64,000 nt of DNA from Alitta virens (Eukaryota > Annelida > Polychaeta > Phyllodocida > Nereididae): positions 6,133,515-6,197,514 of the forward strand of contig OW028582.1 in the NCBI GenBank assembly GCA_932294295.1. Reading direction: 5' to 3'. Shown in pieces: positions 24,456-36,317 of the stretch. The position numbers and the translations under genes are program-made. The stretch's first letter is position 1. The number at the start of each line of letters is the position of its first letter. The notes under the pieces were generated by a model. It was not told the origin of the DNA and did no database searches. It saw only the letters and a program-made list of their open reading frames with translations.

Positions 24456-25796
24456 CTGCAGGGTCAATCCATATGAATTCACTGAAAGCTCCCCAGGTCA
24501 CCATCTCAGAAAAATTTGATAAAATTACCATTTGAAGGTCTATATAATTAATGGAAAAATCTAAAATTTCAGGTCTCCAGTATCAATGGTTTAGAAGATA
24601 CAGCAATTTGAAGTTATAATTTTTTTGCGAAAAGCCAAAAGGCATGAATTTCCAAGTTCAGACATCTATATCTCTCTTATTTTTCATAATGTAGGCATGA
24701 AATTTTGTACCTAAGGTAAAGAAGTTGTATTGAATCCATGTATGCTGTTACATCAGGGCTATTGGTGATATGGTTCAAGCTGTAATGCTCTGAAAAAGGG
24801 TGAAAATGGGAAATGTTGCAAAACGAGACTTTATATTTTGCAGGGCTGTGCGGAATCTATGAAAGAATAAGAGCTCATATTTATTTTCTTTCTTCTTATG
24901 GTCCACCTGCACATATTTGAATGGCCAAACCCACCTTATTTGCAAAAAGATGGAAGCCAGAGTAGTTTTAAAAAGACAAATAATATACGATTGTGAAAAA
25001 AGCCCTTTATTCTAATGTAATTTTGACCAACAAGAGAGTTCACCATCACTTTCATATTTATTTCCCAATATCACACACATCCAGTGGTCCTCTGGTTAAA
25101 ATATCATTGTGGTGTTTAGATTCCTTCATATTTTTATGATATTTTAACCAGAGGACCACTAGATGTGTGTGATATTGGGAAATAAATATGAAAGTGATGG
25201 TGAACTCTCTTGTTGGTCAAAATTACATTAGAATAAAGGGCTTTTTTCACAATCGTATATTATTTGTCTTTTTAAAACTACTTATGGTTCCATCTGTTTG
25301 CAAATAAGGTGGTTTTGGCCATTCAGATATGTTCAGGTTTACCATTAGAAGCAAGAAAATAAATATAAGCTCTTATTCTTGCATGGATTCCGCACAGCCC
25401 TGCAAAATATAAAGTCTCATTTTGCAATGTTTCCCATTTTGGCCCTTTTTCAGAGCATTACAGCTTGCAAAATATGACCAATAGCCCTGATGTAACAGCA
25501 TACATGGGTTCAATACAACATTTTTACCCTAGGTACAACATTTCATGCCTGCATTATGAAAATTAAGAGAGATATGGACGTCTGAACCTGGAAATTCATG
25601 TTGTTTGGCTTTTTCGCAAAAAATTAAAATTTCAAATTGCTGTATCTTCTAAACCATTGACACTGGAGACCTGAAATTTTGGATTTTTCCATTAATCATA
25701 TAGTCCTAGAACTGGTATTTTTTGCAGAATTTTTTGAGATGGTGACCTGGGAAGTTTGTCTGAATTTTGGTGAATTCTTATGGATTGACCCTGCAG
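24456..25796. mobile_element. 1.34-kb near-perfect palindromic (foldback) element
   Basis: The left arm 24456-25107 starts CTGCAGGGTCAATCCATA and the right arm 25136-25796 ends with its reverse complement. A 28-bp spacer separates them. The inner 100 bp or more of each arm (GACCAACAAGAGAGTTCACC, then CCTCTGGTTAAAATATCAT) match almost perfectly, and the outer parts have more changes. No ORF spans an arm. Terminal GGGTCAATCCAT could be the true end, but no unambiguous target duplication was seen. A transcript would fold into a dsRNA hairpin of about 650 bp. Confidence 0.85.
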
Positions 25797-26632
25797 CGAT
25801 GGAATGAAGGTACGAGTGGAGGCGCTGCGAGCAACTTGCTCCTGACCAAAAATGCAATTAAGACTGCGGAAGCCACCTTGTGTTGATGCTCCAAACTACT
25901 TGCCACATGATAATGCCACTTTCCTGGAAGAGGATCTACTGGCAGTCTAAGCTGGGTCCCGCTCCAGACCGCCTCCAGGCAGCCCACTTGAGTGATTCTA
26001 CAGTCTCCAAGATTAACTCTGATTGACTAATGACATATAAAATTAAAGGTATTCCACCCAAAAAATTATCTCTTTTACAATTGTGGTGGGTGAATTTATT
26101 GAAATAAAAAGGAAAAGTGGAGGGACACACATTTTGTCACAATGAGGACGCTGGCATTGGTGCACAATCTGCAGTGTGTGCCAAGGTTCAAATTAATGTC
26201 CCATTAAATGGACAATATGGTTGAGAATAACGGTTCGAAAGATCCATTATCTAAAAATTAAATTGATCATGCACAAGATGTTTTTTAGTGGACAACAATA
26301 AGATATATCGAAAGATAGTTATAATTGAATGATTGATGACAGTTTGATTGGGGGATTGTTTAAGAAACGTTACTTGTTTTTCAATTAGCATAAAAGATCA
26401 ATCATATCCTCCCATCCTCTGTGCTTTGTTATGATCATCTTTGAGATTAAAGCATTGCATGACACTCTTAATGCCTTTGATTACATGTTTGGCAAATGTG
26501 TTTCATATTTCCTGTCGAATATTATCAATATCTTCAATGCTTTTAAATGAAATTATCAGACCAGAAACATGATAGAAACTATCAAGAAATGCCATTGTAA
26601 AACCGGCATTACAAAGACTGTTCGAAATGATA
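25797..26632. other. No gene seen
   Basis: No motif or repeat recognised. Confidence 0.4.
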
Positions 26633-26895
26633 TGATGATAAGGCTTGGAGTCCACACCATGTTCCACACCTTGTACAACATTTACCCCATGAGTGGGGTT
26701 TTTTACTTGTCTCAGCATAGACACCGAGTACAAGACAGCTCTTTATTTAACGTCTTGTGAATAGCTCATGAAGAGTGCCAGGGCCTGGGATCGAACCCGG
26801 GATCTTTAGCAGATCTTCCAAAAATGGAATTGGCGGATGCATTTACCTTGGAGAAATTAGGTCTTATTTCTCCTGGCATTAACCTTTAAGCCACA
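26633..26895 (-). mobile_element. SINE family B (tRNA-derived)
   Basis: On the minus strand it begins GGTGTGGCTTAAAGGTTAA (A box-like TGGCTTAAAGG) and has a perfect B box GGTTCGATCCC near 26790-26800. The body follows with GTACTCGGTGTCTATGCTGAG and ends near GGTGTGGACTCCAAGCC. Body fragments recur at 42168, 53745 and 53897. Confidence 0.7.
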
Positions 26896-27726
26896 CCCTC
26901 ATAGTTAGGCCTAATGTAACAAACTTTCACCATTGTGACATCAGAGTCCTGTTCAGTCACATGGTTCACTTATTCTACAACTTAAAACAATTTGTCTTTA
27001 AAGTTCTACAAAATAATATGATGATAATCTATGTCTGAAAGTTGTCTTGCCTGCGTACAGTATTTTCGTATTAACTGATAATGATGGTGTGTTTATTGTA
27101 TACAGTTTTTCTTATGCTATTCCAGCACTTTTGTCACAAAAATAATATTTGCATCAGATAAATGTCTGAAATGTGTTTGTTGCACATTATTGCATTTCAT
27201 CCGGTTTACGATCTACATAATATTTTTTTACTCCAACAAAACAGCTTATCTGAAATTTTCCAAATTCCGTTTGTCTGATTGGACAAGAGTTGGGATAAAC
27301 ACCAGCTAACAGTGGATTTTTTGTCAAGTCAAACAAAATTAGTTTGTTTTCAAGAAGTGTATGCGGTCGTGTGACCAAAATGTTTTGGCGTATGTGACCT
27401 GACTCAAACAAATATCCAGAGAATATCCACTTGAGGAATAAGGAGAAATGTTTAGAGTAGAAACTTGCTCATTTGCATAAGCCAGCCACAATGGATTGTG
27501 GGCTTATCAGGGTAAGTTGCCCTGACCATCATAACAAAGGACGCCTATTGCCAATACAAACCCTGACACTGCTTATTATGCAAATGAAGAACTGTCCAAT
27601 CTTTGTAAACTTAATCTGTGACTTCCTTTAATATTTAGGTGTAGGCCTATTTTTCACAAATAGAAGATTTTGTTTATGCTAATTTTATGGTTGTAATATC
27701 TAGTAATATCTAGTAACACTTTCGTT
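26896..27726. other. No gene seen
   Basis: Contains a 74-codon minus ORF (27187-27411) with no recognised domain. Confidence 0.35.
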
Positions 27727-28590
27727 TCAGGAGCAGAACTCTAACACTAATGCACTTACACTTACAAAATTGTGTACAGTAATACTCCATATGGCATAGT
27801 GGTGCCTTTTGATAGTCACATTGACATATGTTGGCTATGTTTTACAAAATTTGGAAAAAATTGAAAACAATTTTTTTGTTTGTTTCTGGAGCAGAACTCT
27901 GACACTACTGCACCTGCATGCTTAAAACGTTGTCATAATATGTCTAAAATAGTGTAGTGGTGCCTTTTGGGGGTCTCATGGCCATAATTACTATAGAATT
28001 TTCAAAATAGGGAAAATTCCTAATATTTCAAAAATCCTATTTACCTTACATGAATGAAATAGTATCAATAATATATCTAAATTATAGTATTTTCACTTTA
28101 TTTTGATATTCATTCATGCTAATTACAAAATAATGGAAAATCTGAAAAATATGCAAAACATTTGTTAAATTGTGTTTACGGAGCATAACTCTACCATGCA
28201 TTTTGATAGTCACATTGACATATCTGAGCTGTGTTTTAAAATATTTAGAGAAAGAAAAAAAAAAGACATAAACATTTCTGTTTCCAGAGCAGGACTCACA
28301 CACTACTGCACCTACATGCATACAAAACTTAGTAAGAATATGTCTAAAATAGTGTAGAGATACCTTTTTGGGGTTTCATGACCATTTATGACAGACAATT
28401 TGGCCAGGTACTCTTTCAAACCTCCATATCAATGACTCTATGATCCTTACATCAGTAACATTTTGCCAATGATATATCTAGATTATAATACTTTCACTTT
28501 GAAGCTTCTTTTTAACATTTGTTTCATCATTCTTTTTTTGTTCATAATATTGGAAAATCTGGAAAAAATGCAAAACATTGAGTTGCTGGC
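27727..28590 (+). repeat. Two-unit tandem repeat, about 430 bp each
   Basis: Unit 1 (27727-28174) and unit 2 (28175-28590) each contain two related half-units opening with GGAGCA.AACTCT (27730, 27887, 28180) or GAGCAGGACTC (28286). Shared blocks include GATAGTCACATTGACATAT and ATGTCTAAAATAGTGTAG. Fragments occur inverted at 29935-30110 and direct at 54410-54490, so the family is interspersed as well as tandem. Confidence 0.7.
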
Positions 28591-29934
28591 TTCATATTCC
28601 TTAGCATCCCATACTTAGCAATGACAGCTGTAAATGTTGTACAATTCATGTCCAATTATTATTTTAAATATTTTATCATAGTATTGCCATGCTCTACCCA
28701 TTCAATTTTTTTTTATAATTAGCAATTTTATACTAATCAGTTGCATGATGATCTATATTACTTTCCTTGACTCCAACACTTATTATTGTTTTCTTCATAT
28801 ACACCTGTTAAGTGTTCGGTTAAAAATACTGATTTAAATGCCATAGATTTAATGCAAATCAGCAACCCAACAATTCAGTAACTGAAGGGAATATGGCAAT
28901 TGATAATATATAGTTCCTTCATTTGCCAGATAGATTTAAACAGCGAGGAAAAAATATTATGACTTATAAAGGCATTAAAATGGGTGTGTTGATTATCATT
29001 CCATACAAAATAAACTTTTGAGATTTTGTATTTATCTTTATTTATTTAAATACAGATAAATAAAAACCTTGAAGTTTAATTTTGTTTGAAATTATACCCA
29101 ACATCTTTATGTGGCATAGCATTATTGCTGAATTTCAAATATATGCCTCAGAATCATTGCCATGGCCCATATATGACTATTTTGGACATATAAATGATAA
29201 TCTTAGTTGTAGATTAGTTAAGAGAACATGCTATTGTGTTTATATTTCTAGTGAACTCAATACTCCTTATTGTGCATAAAATCTTTAAAACAGAACAATT
29301 AAACGGCAAGAAAAGAATAGAGAATACTTTTTATGCTCACTTGGCTGGAGGGCTCTGAACATAATGGATTGGGGTATTGGCTATTAAGCAGTAAAATAAA
29401 TGCAGTTTGTGTGTATTTTAAAGAAAGTTCATACAGGGTTCGTGCAGGTTTACCTTCGTAAGACGTAAGATATTTGTAGGACATTACAATATCATGCGCA
29501 CATGAAAAATAAGACCACTAATATAGTAATGTACACCAATATATTTTATTTCATCGTCAGAAAAACAATTTATTTAAAGAAAGTTAATAACTTCTATTCA
29601 TTTATATTTACCAAATCGTCTGAATATTACAATGTAGATGTTAATATCCAAGTATATTTGCATCAAAATAGGACAATGTAAGACTTAGTGGACAAAAGTA
29701 AGACTTAATACGGGCCTTAATTTTTACAAAAATAAAGTAAGACTTTTTCAGACTGTTTCATAACCCATGGGACCACTGTATTATTTTACACTTGACAGAA
29801 TATAATGAACAATTGAAGAAATTCAAGAGTTCAAAAAATAAGACATCTTGGACTCTAATTAGTATTGCATAACAGGCTATGTAGGCCAAGTGGCAATAGT
29901 TTCGGTTCATCGCACACACTATATAAACACTCAA
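28591..29934. other. No gene; possible decayed DNA transposon at 29431-29775
   Basis: 29431 onward starts CAGGGTTCGTGCAGG, a hAT-like terminus, and repeats GTAAGACTT words up to CTGTTTCATAACCCATG near 29770, resembling the opposite end. No target duplication is visible, so this is weak. Confidence 0.25.
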
Positions 29935-30110
29935 GAAATAATATTTTTGTAAAACATAGCCAATATATGTCAGTGTGGCTATAACAAGGCACCACTAAGC
30001 CATATAGAGTGTAACTGTAAAACATTTCATTAGGGTAAGTGCATTAGTGTTAGAGTTCAGCTCTAGAAACGAAAGTGTGTGTTAGAGTTCTGCTCTGGAA
30101 ATGAAAGGGT
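29935..30110 (-). repeat. Inverted fragment of the 430-bp repeat family
   Basis: Reverse complement of the 27727 unit: GTAAAACATAGCCAATATATGT and two GAGTTC.GCTCT words. Confidence 0.6.
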
Positions 30111-30227
30111 AACGCCCTCCTCCTGCCTGTGGGACGAACACATAACAATTTTAATGATGCCTGTGTGCTATGTGGGACTCGCTGAGGGTTTAGCTGCAGC
30201 GTAGCCTATTTTTAAGGCTATTTTCAC

Positions 30228-30314
30228 CTTAAAGTTCCGTAATATATGACAAATATGATTGCATTCTTGTGAAAGCTTTATTTCCTCTTCATGATGATTG
30301 TTTTTGGTTATGTC
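30228..30314 (-). CDS. Exon-like segment, unrecognised protein
   Basis: Within an 86-codon open frame, an 87-bp phase-0 segment is bounded by an acceptor-like CTCATGCAG|GAC and a good donor AAG|GTGAAA. It encodes 29 charged, helix-prone residues including HHEEEIKLSQECNHICHILR. The open frame continues upstream to 30428 without a stop. No family was recognised and no neighbouring exon was identified. Chance occurrence is quite possible. Confidence 0.22.
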
Positions 30315-30627
30315 CTGCATGAGGTCGACATCATAACTAGATTTTGTGCAGTGCATTAACACTGCCAGAGCGATCACTGCTCGGGACCCTTGAATATTCC
30401 CGCTGCTCGCAATAACACTAGACCGCACAGAGTAATATTCATTTCATAGGGTTAAGTAAACTGGTCAGAGCAATAACTCTGTTCATCTTTGCTGAGGGTG
30501 AAAATGCCTTGTTTTATGGCTTTATGTGCTATACACATCTCCTGCCAAATATTTGCTTTGTGTGTAGACACATGGACAATTAATGTATGTAAATCATTCT
30601 GGTAAGAGTCTGGAGTTTAGTGGCAGT

Positions 30628-31440
30628 ACACAACTACACAGTTAGGTTCATAAAATATGGTCGACTCTAGACAGCTGTAGCAACCTATTCCTGGCTGTAG
30701 CTTTAACTGGCTAAAGTCAGCCGCTTGTGTCTACTCCTAGCTAATGGTCGGCTTACACCTACCACCACTGAATAATATAAAACTTGGTAAATGTAGGGAA
30801 CTTATCTAAGATATCATGAATATGTATGTGCAATTGACATTCGTCTTCAACAAGAAAATTACAAATATGCGTAACTCTCAAGCTATGCACCAAATGGTGC
30901 TGCATGCACTTTTAGATCTGGCTATAAGTAGCCAGCTATAGCCAGACAGTTCCATTTAGTGGCAGGTAGCATCATATGGCAGAAGTTGTCTAGCTTTGTC
31001 CACGTTCAATTTGACAGGCCGTTTTTAATGGAACTAACTGTAGTAGTCAGAATGTCTCATTCACAAACATGGTATCATCGGCTCCATAGTATAATCCAAA
31101 ACAATTTTCCACTTGATTTTTGGTCTTATTTTTACATATATATCATGGAGAAGCACAAAACAAATGTACACGTTACCAACAAGTCAAATCCAACTTTCTA
31201 ACCCATAAAAACCCCTCTCTGCACAAACTAACTTCATGTTTCCTAACTTTGCTAAGATAATTCTTTGCCATTTTTTTCATTGTAATAGCCATGCGTTAGG
31301 GTCACAAAGAATACAGCAAACTTTAAGTGATTTCTTTACCAGAAGTGTTTTCATGAGCTTGAAGGTTAGGATTTGAATTGTTTTAAACCTTTCTGTCCAT
31401 TTTGTGCTGCTCCATGCCATTTGTGGCAAAATATGGCCAA
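30628..31440 (+). repeat. Long repeat family P-related copy
   Basis: Collinear pieces match 20030-20160 and 20700-20905. The end (CTGTCCATTTTGTGCTGCTCC, 31391 onward) is the reverse complement of a block at 10618 and 15062, again showing the family's palindromic nature. Confidence 0.6.
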
Positions 31441-31895
31441 AAAAACAAAAAACAAAAAAAAAAAAAGTTGACATTTATTATGGAGCCTAGTGTAGTGAAC
31501 TCAACTGCAAAGTCGCAGTACTTTAGTAATCTGGATAAATTACTCATCCCACTCAACCCAACATGTGATACTAACACCAAGAGAGTGACAGCTAAAAAAA
31601 CAAAAAACAAAAAAAACCCTAAAACAAACCAAATAAAGGATATACAAAAAGACCCTCTCACACTGCCACACCGCCACTGCCTCTCCCCTAATAGTTGTAC
31701 TTTTCTGCCAATGAACGCCATATTATACTGCATATCTTGGTTAAATAAACCTAGATTAAATCTTGTTGTCTGGATTATTTCAAAGTTAATGGTATAATCG
31801 TCAGAAATCTAGATGTTGGACCATCTTTTTTCTCATATCTGATATTGTTCATGCTTTTTTAATTGTTGAGTAATAAAAAAGGGGGAATATCAAAT
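31441..31895. other. A-rich tracts, no gene
   Basis: AAAAAACAAAAAACAAAA-type runs at 31438-31466 and 31595-31632. The ORFs here are low-complexity lysine/asparagine artefacts. Confidence 0.5.
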
Positions 31896-32065
31896 CATTG
31901 GAAGTACAGAAATAGGTCGGCATGGCTGATCATTTGGTGTGTATCAAAATTCTTGTAAACTGGTGTAACTTTAGCAATTGTAAGTTTATCATGAAATATT
32001 CCCTGATTGATAAACCAATTAATTATAAAGGTAAGAAGCCTACATGTTGTGTGACATAAGAATAC
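31896..32065 (-). pseudogene. LINE reverse transcriptase fragment (fingers region)
   Basis: The minus-strand frame reads LLTFIINWFINQGIFHDKLT then IAKVTPVYKNFDTHQM, the conserved I-x-N-x-S-x-x-x-G-x-FP-x-x-x-K-x-A-x-V-x-P-x-x-K block at the start of non-LTR reverse transcriptases. The next block (NYRPIS) is degraded to SHADLFL, and the fragment stops there. It abuts a SINE on its upstream side. Confidence 0.65.
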
Positions 32066-32137
32066 ATAATTGTACAAATTAGTTAACCTACCATTACTAT
32101 TATTGTCATATAGTGCTGTGATGTTGTGAGTAATCAG

Positions 32138-32312
32138 GTGGATGGGTGAGACAGGCTTTACATCCAATGTTTTTGCACCAGATAAGTTTGACAAAGACAG
32201 GCAGGTACCAAGATAATGAGGCGAATGATGAAGCAACCTTCCAATGTGCGCTGGATTTGAACCCAGGACCCAGTGGTCGTCAGTCCAATGCTCTACCACT
32301 GAGCTAGTCCCC
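32138..32312 (-). mobile_element. SINE family A, diverged subfamily
   Basis: The minus strand starts GGGGACTAGCTCAGTGG, with a damaged B box GGTTCAAATCC and a body matching the copy at 37648 (GGTACCTGCCTGTC, CTGGTGCAAAAA). Confidence 0.75.
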
Positions 32313-32434
32313 TGCTATGTTGTGAGTAATAAAGAGTCAGTATTGACTGGAGCGGTACTTGTTGAAGCAGCTGGAAAGTTGGCCAGCTCAATCATAAAGA
32401 CTGGACTAAGCCATTCTCTGATAGAAAAGTTAGA

Positions 32435-32555
32435 TTCCAGGTGAACCAGTAGAGAACCAGAGGAGGAGAACCAGAAGAGGATTGGGGAGAAAGAAGATGA
32501 GAGAGAAAAGAAGCCAAATAGAAACGGGTAGAAACTGAAGTAGAAATGGACAGAA
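32435..32555 (+). repeat. Purine-rich tract
   Basis: About 120 bp are almost all A and G with few pyrimidines (GAGGAGAACCAGAAGAGG and similar), capable in principle of triplex structure. Confidence 0.6.
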
Positions 32556-33459
32556 TTGCAGTAAGTGCCAATCAGTCGATATGATCCTGGTAATGCATAT
32601 AAGCCCCTCCTACAAGATTAAGCAGATTAAAAAAGACACAGGAGGCTTGTGTAACAGTGGTGTATCCATTGGAACTTCTCTCGGAATATGAAGTGGAGGG
32701 TGGATTAGGGTCCTGTATTTCTGCATCTGGTGGGCTAATTAGGACAGGCAGGGACCATGGCGATGAGATGATGGATGAAACAGCCATCTTAAGCCCCGTT
32801 CCCACATAGCCGAGTTTGTCGTAGTCAACTCGTAGTATTACGTAACGGCCAAAATTCGAGGAGTTGGCGACGAATTCTGGCGGAAAAAGTGACTCGGCGG
32901 GTTACTCGCCGAGTTACTCGGCGGGTTCTGCGGGTGACTCGGCGGGTGACTCGCCGAGTTGTAGGAGTGACTCGCCGACGCCAGCCTACCTGCATTCTCA
33001 GACGCATATCTCGCTTAATATTTGGTCTATTTTCGATCTGAAAAGACGTGTGGAATGAGTATGAACTATGCTACAATTCAATCATATTTGACGAAAATCT
33101 GACTAATATTAAGGGAACAGTAGCTTTTTAAAGAAGCGCTCAGCTTTCTGCATTAATACAGTCCGGGCGCGGACGCTTCAGGGAGCACCAGTATAAGTAA
33201 ATTAAAGATAGCAAATAAAATCACAGATCAAATCACAAATACTAATTACAATATCAATAATAGATTTAAATTTTACAAAAATATACACAAATTTATAATG
33301 ATCATAATATCACAATAAGATTCAAATTAACACAAAAAGATAAGAAAGTTATACAAATATAATCATTGCCTGGTAATTACAATAAAATATATTGCTTTTA
33401 ATTAATGAAAGCAATTACATATTTTTGTAATTGTGAATGACAATCAAGACAATGTCATA

Positions 33460-33740
33460 TTACTGTGTCATCTTTGAACAAACCATGAAATGACAGGTCA
33501 AAGAACCCCAATTTAGGCAATTAGGCAATTGACACATGTATTGAGCATTTGCTGTATTCTCTACACCCATTCTTTGTATCATTCAAAATGCTAATAGCAA
33601 TTACTGTGTCATCTTTGAACAAACCATGAAATGATAGGTCAAATAACCCCAATTTAGGCAATTAGGCAATTGACACATGTATTGAATTTGCTGTATTCTC
33701 TACACCCATTCTTTGTATCATTCAAAATGCTAATAGCAAT
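33460..33740 (+). repeat. Internal 141-bp tandem duplication in copy A
   Basis: The block starting TACTGTGTCATCTTTGAAC occurs at 33461 and 33602. The same duplication (period 139) is in copy B at 45859-46134, so it predates the split of the copies. Confidence 0.85.
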
Positions 33741-34604
33741 TGACATTACAGTCATGGCAGTTGGCAGAATGAGTAGAAATGAATTGCAATAATGCTCATC
33801 CAAACAATGTATATAAAATGGTCAAAAATATTGACCACACCATTCAAGTCAGGGCCATACACAGAGCACCTTGCCGCCGCCAGACTACCTGCCTTCTCAG
33901 ACAAATATCTCGCTTAATATTTGGTCTATTTTCAATCTGAAAATTTGTGTGGAATAAATATGAACTCGACTATAATTCAATATTTATTTGACGAAAATCC
34001 GACTTATATTAGGGGAGCAGCAGCCTTTTAAAGTAGCGCTCAGCCTTACCTGCATTGATACAGTCCGGGCGCGGACGTCTGCGAGAGCACCACTGTTTGC
34101 CTCCGCCAACCTAGCTGCCTTCTCAGACGAATATCTCGCTTAATATTTGGTCTATTTTCAATCCGAAAACACCTATGGAGTCACTATGAATTATACTACA
34201 AAACAATCTTTATTTGACGACAATCGGACTAATATTTGAGGAGCAGCGGCCTTTTAAATTATATACGACCCCCTACGCTGATGATGCATGTACTAAAGGT
34301 AGAACTCGATGAGTTACTCGGCGAGTTACTCCTACAACTCGGTGAGTTACTCCTACAACTCGCCGAGTTACTCCTCGCACTCCTGAACATCCCACCGAGT
34401 GTAATACGAATGAAATTAGGGCCGAGTACCAGGAGTAACTCGGCGAGTTAGAGGAGTTACTCGCCGAGTGACTCCTGGTACTCGGCTAGTCATGACCAAG
34501 ATTTTGAAACTCCGGGAAAATCCGCCGAGTGTGCCGTGCAGCGCGGCATACTCGGCTATCGGCTCCAAATCTCACGAGTTCGCTACGAGTCACAGGAGTT
34601 TCTC

Positions 34605-34849
34605 GCCGAACATCTCTCGAGTGCGAGGAGTAATCGCAGAGTTTAGTACGAATTGGGCCCGAGAGGCGTGTTACGTAATACTACGAGTTGACTACGAGAA
34701 ACTCGGCTATGTGGGAACGGGGCTTTACTCGCCGAGTATCTCCCGTGTGCGAGGAGTAGTCGCAGAGTTTAGTACGTATTGGGCCCGAGAGGCGTGTTAC
34801 ATAATACTACGAGTTGACTACGAGAAACTCGGCTATGTGGGAACGGGGC
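34605..34849. repeat. Tandemly doubled transposon terminus
   Basis: The right end of copy A occurs twice in tandem: 34605-34727 and 34728-34849, each closing with CTCGGCTATGTGGGAACGG. Only the outer one is followed by TTAA and the SINE flank. Copy B has a single terminus. Confidence 0.85.
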
Positions 34850-34909
34850 TTAACTTAGGCTCGACCGGGAATCGAACCCGTGACCCAGTGGTCTCTCGGA
34901 ATACAAAGT

Positions 34910-35514
34910 CTCCTACATTGTAGACATATTCAGTGCAATGTTACCATATTAAACTATATATAGCACTGCCCTTTACACCATCAATTATGGCTGCTACATG
35001 GCTCTACATGTAAAAGGCATGTGTCACATTAATGACTATCAAGGCAAATGAAAGTGATTAGTATTTTATCGCGACATCAAGCTCTCCATCTCAAAGGCAG
35101 TCTAGATGGGGCTGAGCTCTTTATTTGCCAAATTACTGGGGTCATTTGGAAAGCTAGTCAGACCAGACCTCTCGAAGCTTTGCCATAAATCTTTGCTTGG
35201 TCACAGACCACTTTCGCGCTCACGGCAAGCTACAAAGGTCGAGTGCACTAGACAGTTGCAATATTGTAGGTAGCTGTTGTGTCTGTTTTTCTTGGCAAAA
35301 ATTACTTGTGACCAACTAATGTGATACTGTTTTACAATTCTTAGTAATCTTGGGGGAATTTCTTATAAGTTTTCAATCGTTAGTTAATCTCGGGGAAATT
35401 TCCGATACTGTTTATAGACTGTATAATGTAATTATGTAGATATTGTCTAACTTTGCAGCCACCCTAGAATGAAATGACACTGCCCCCATCCCCCCCCCCA
35501 AAAAAAAGCTTTTT
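34910..35514. other. No gene seen
   Basis: 35060-35260 is less AT-rich than average but has no recognised motif. A C9/A8 homopolymer lies at 35490-35508. Confidence 0.35.
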
Positions 35515-36270
35515 AAATACACTCCTCACAAATAGTTAAGGATACTGTATTTGGATAAAAAGTCAAATTTCTCAAAATTCTTAAAATGTTCATATTAACT
35601 GCTTTAGATGATCTTAAAAGGACCTTTTAAGACTTTTTAGTGTATTGCTCCAATGTTTGTTGTTACAGAATTTATTGCATAACAGAGTGCCCATTAACAA
35701 GAGGGGATCAGCAGTAAGTCACATCAAGTGTCTGAGCTGTTAATGGTCCCTTAAATTTTCTATCTCATTGACTTGATGTATTTAAATAGTCTTTTGTAAT
35801 ATTCCATGCCCATTTTGACATCATGAGTCAAAGACGGCGCTTGACAATTGAGCAACATTGCCTGATCATTGCAAGGTTGCTAATGAGTTTGGAATGTTTA
35901 GTGTCATTAGCAGGTTGCAGCAGACACACCCGGAGCCTGGAATGGTCGTTAAATGGCTTTGAAGTGGTTGCCTTACTTCCAACTCTGTGATGACGACCGT
36001 TTCAATGTGAACAATGATTTACAAAACAGAACAACCAACATCACTCAACTGCAGGCACATTTGAGGGAAGTGAGAGGGACTCAAGTGTCAAGTTAGACTT
36101 GGAACTGCTTATATTAAAAAGGGATGCTAGATGACGTGCAATGGTACCTGGCGATGCTCGACCCAAGCATCAATATCTCACAGGAACCAGCGGGCATTAG
36201 AATTGCTCTCTGATGAAGGTAGCTTCACACTGAGCAGAAATGATGGGTGGCAACACTGGTGGAGACTTGT
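35515..36270 (+). pseudogene. Tc1/mariner transposon remnant, copy 1
   Basis: The left end TACACTCCTCACAAATAG is in the style of Tc1 termini and abuts TA. A start codon at 35823 opens MSQRRRLTIEQ, a typical Tc1 transposase beginning. Further on, HRNQRALELLSDEGSFTLS corresponds to the ...LFSDES.F.L block that carries a catalytic aspartate. The reading frame is broken by stops and shifts (about 35880-36130), and the C-terminal third is absent. The leader is collinear with the reverse complement of 41780-42065. Confidence 0.7.
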
Positions 36271-36317
36271 ACAAGTGAGAAATCGGAAACATCAATATTT
36301 TTTGTCTCAGCTAAGAT

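Larger units (their letters stand above)
32789..34853. mobile_element. TTAA-target transposon, copy A (2,057 bp)
   Basis: TTAA lies at both borders (32789-32792, 34850-34853). The element begins GCCCCGTTCCCACATAGC and ends with its reverse complement. The ends continue as long inverted repeats full of CGAGTAACTCC/GGAGTTACTCG words. TTAA targets are typical of the piggyBac and Kolobok superfamilies, and the ends do not decide between them. There is no transposase, and all frames through the GC-rich arrays give only Ser/Arg/Pro low-complexity peptides. It sits inside a SINE A copy, so it is younger than that SINE. Confidence 0.85.
32677..34909 (-). mobile_element. SINE family A copy split by a TTAA transposon, with target duplication
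   Basis: The 3' part is 32695-32788 and the 5' part 34854-34891. The SINE itself is flanked by TCTCTCGGAATATGAAGT (32677-32694) and TCTCTCGGAATACAAAGT (34892-34909), a 16/18 target-site duplication. The head is truncated before the A box, but the B box region is still readable (GGGTTCGATTCC on the minus strand). Confidence 0.85.
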
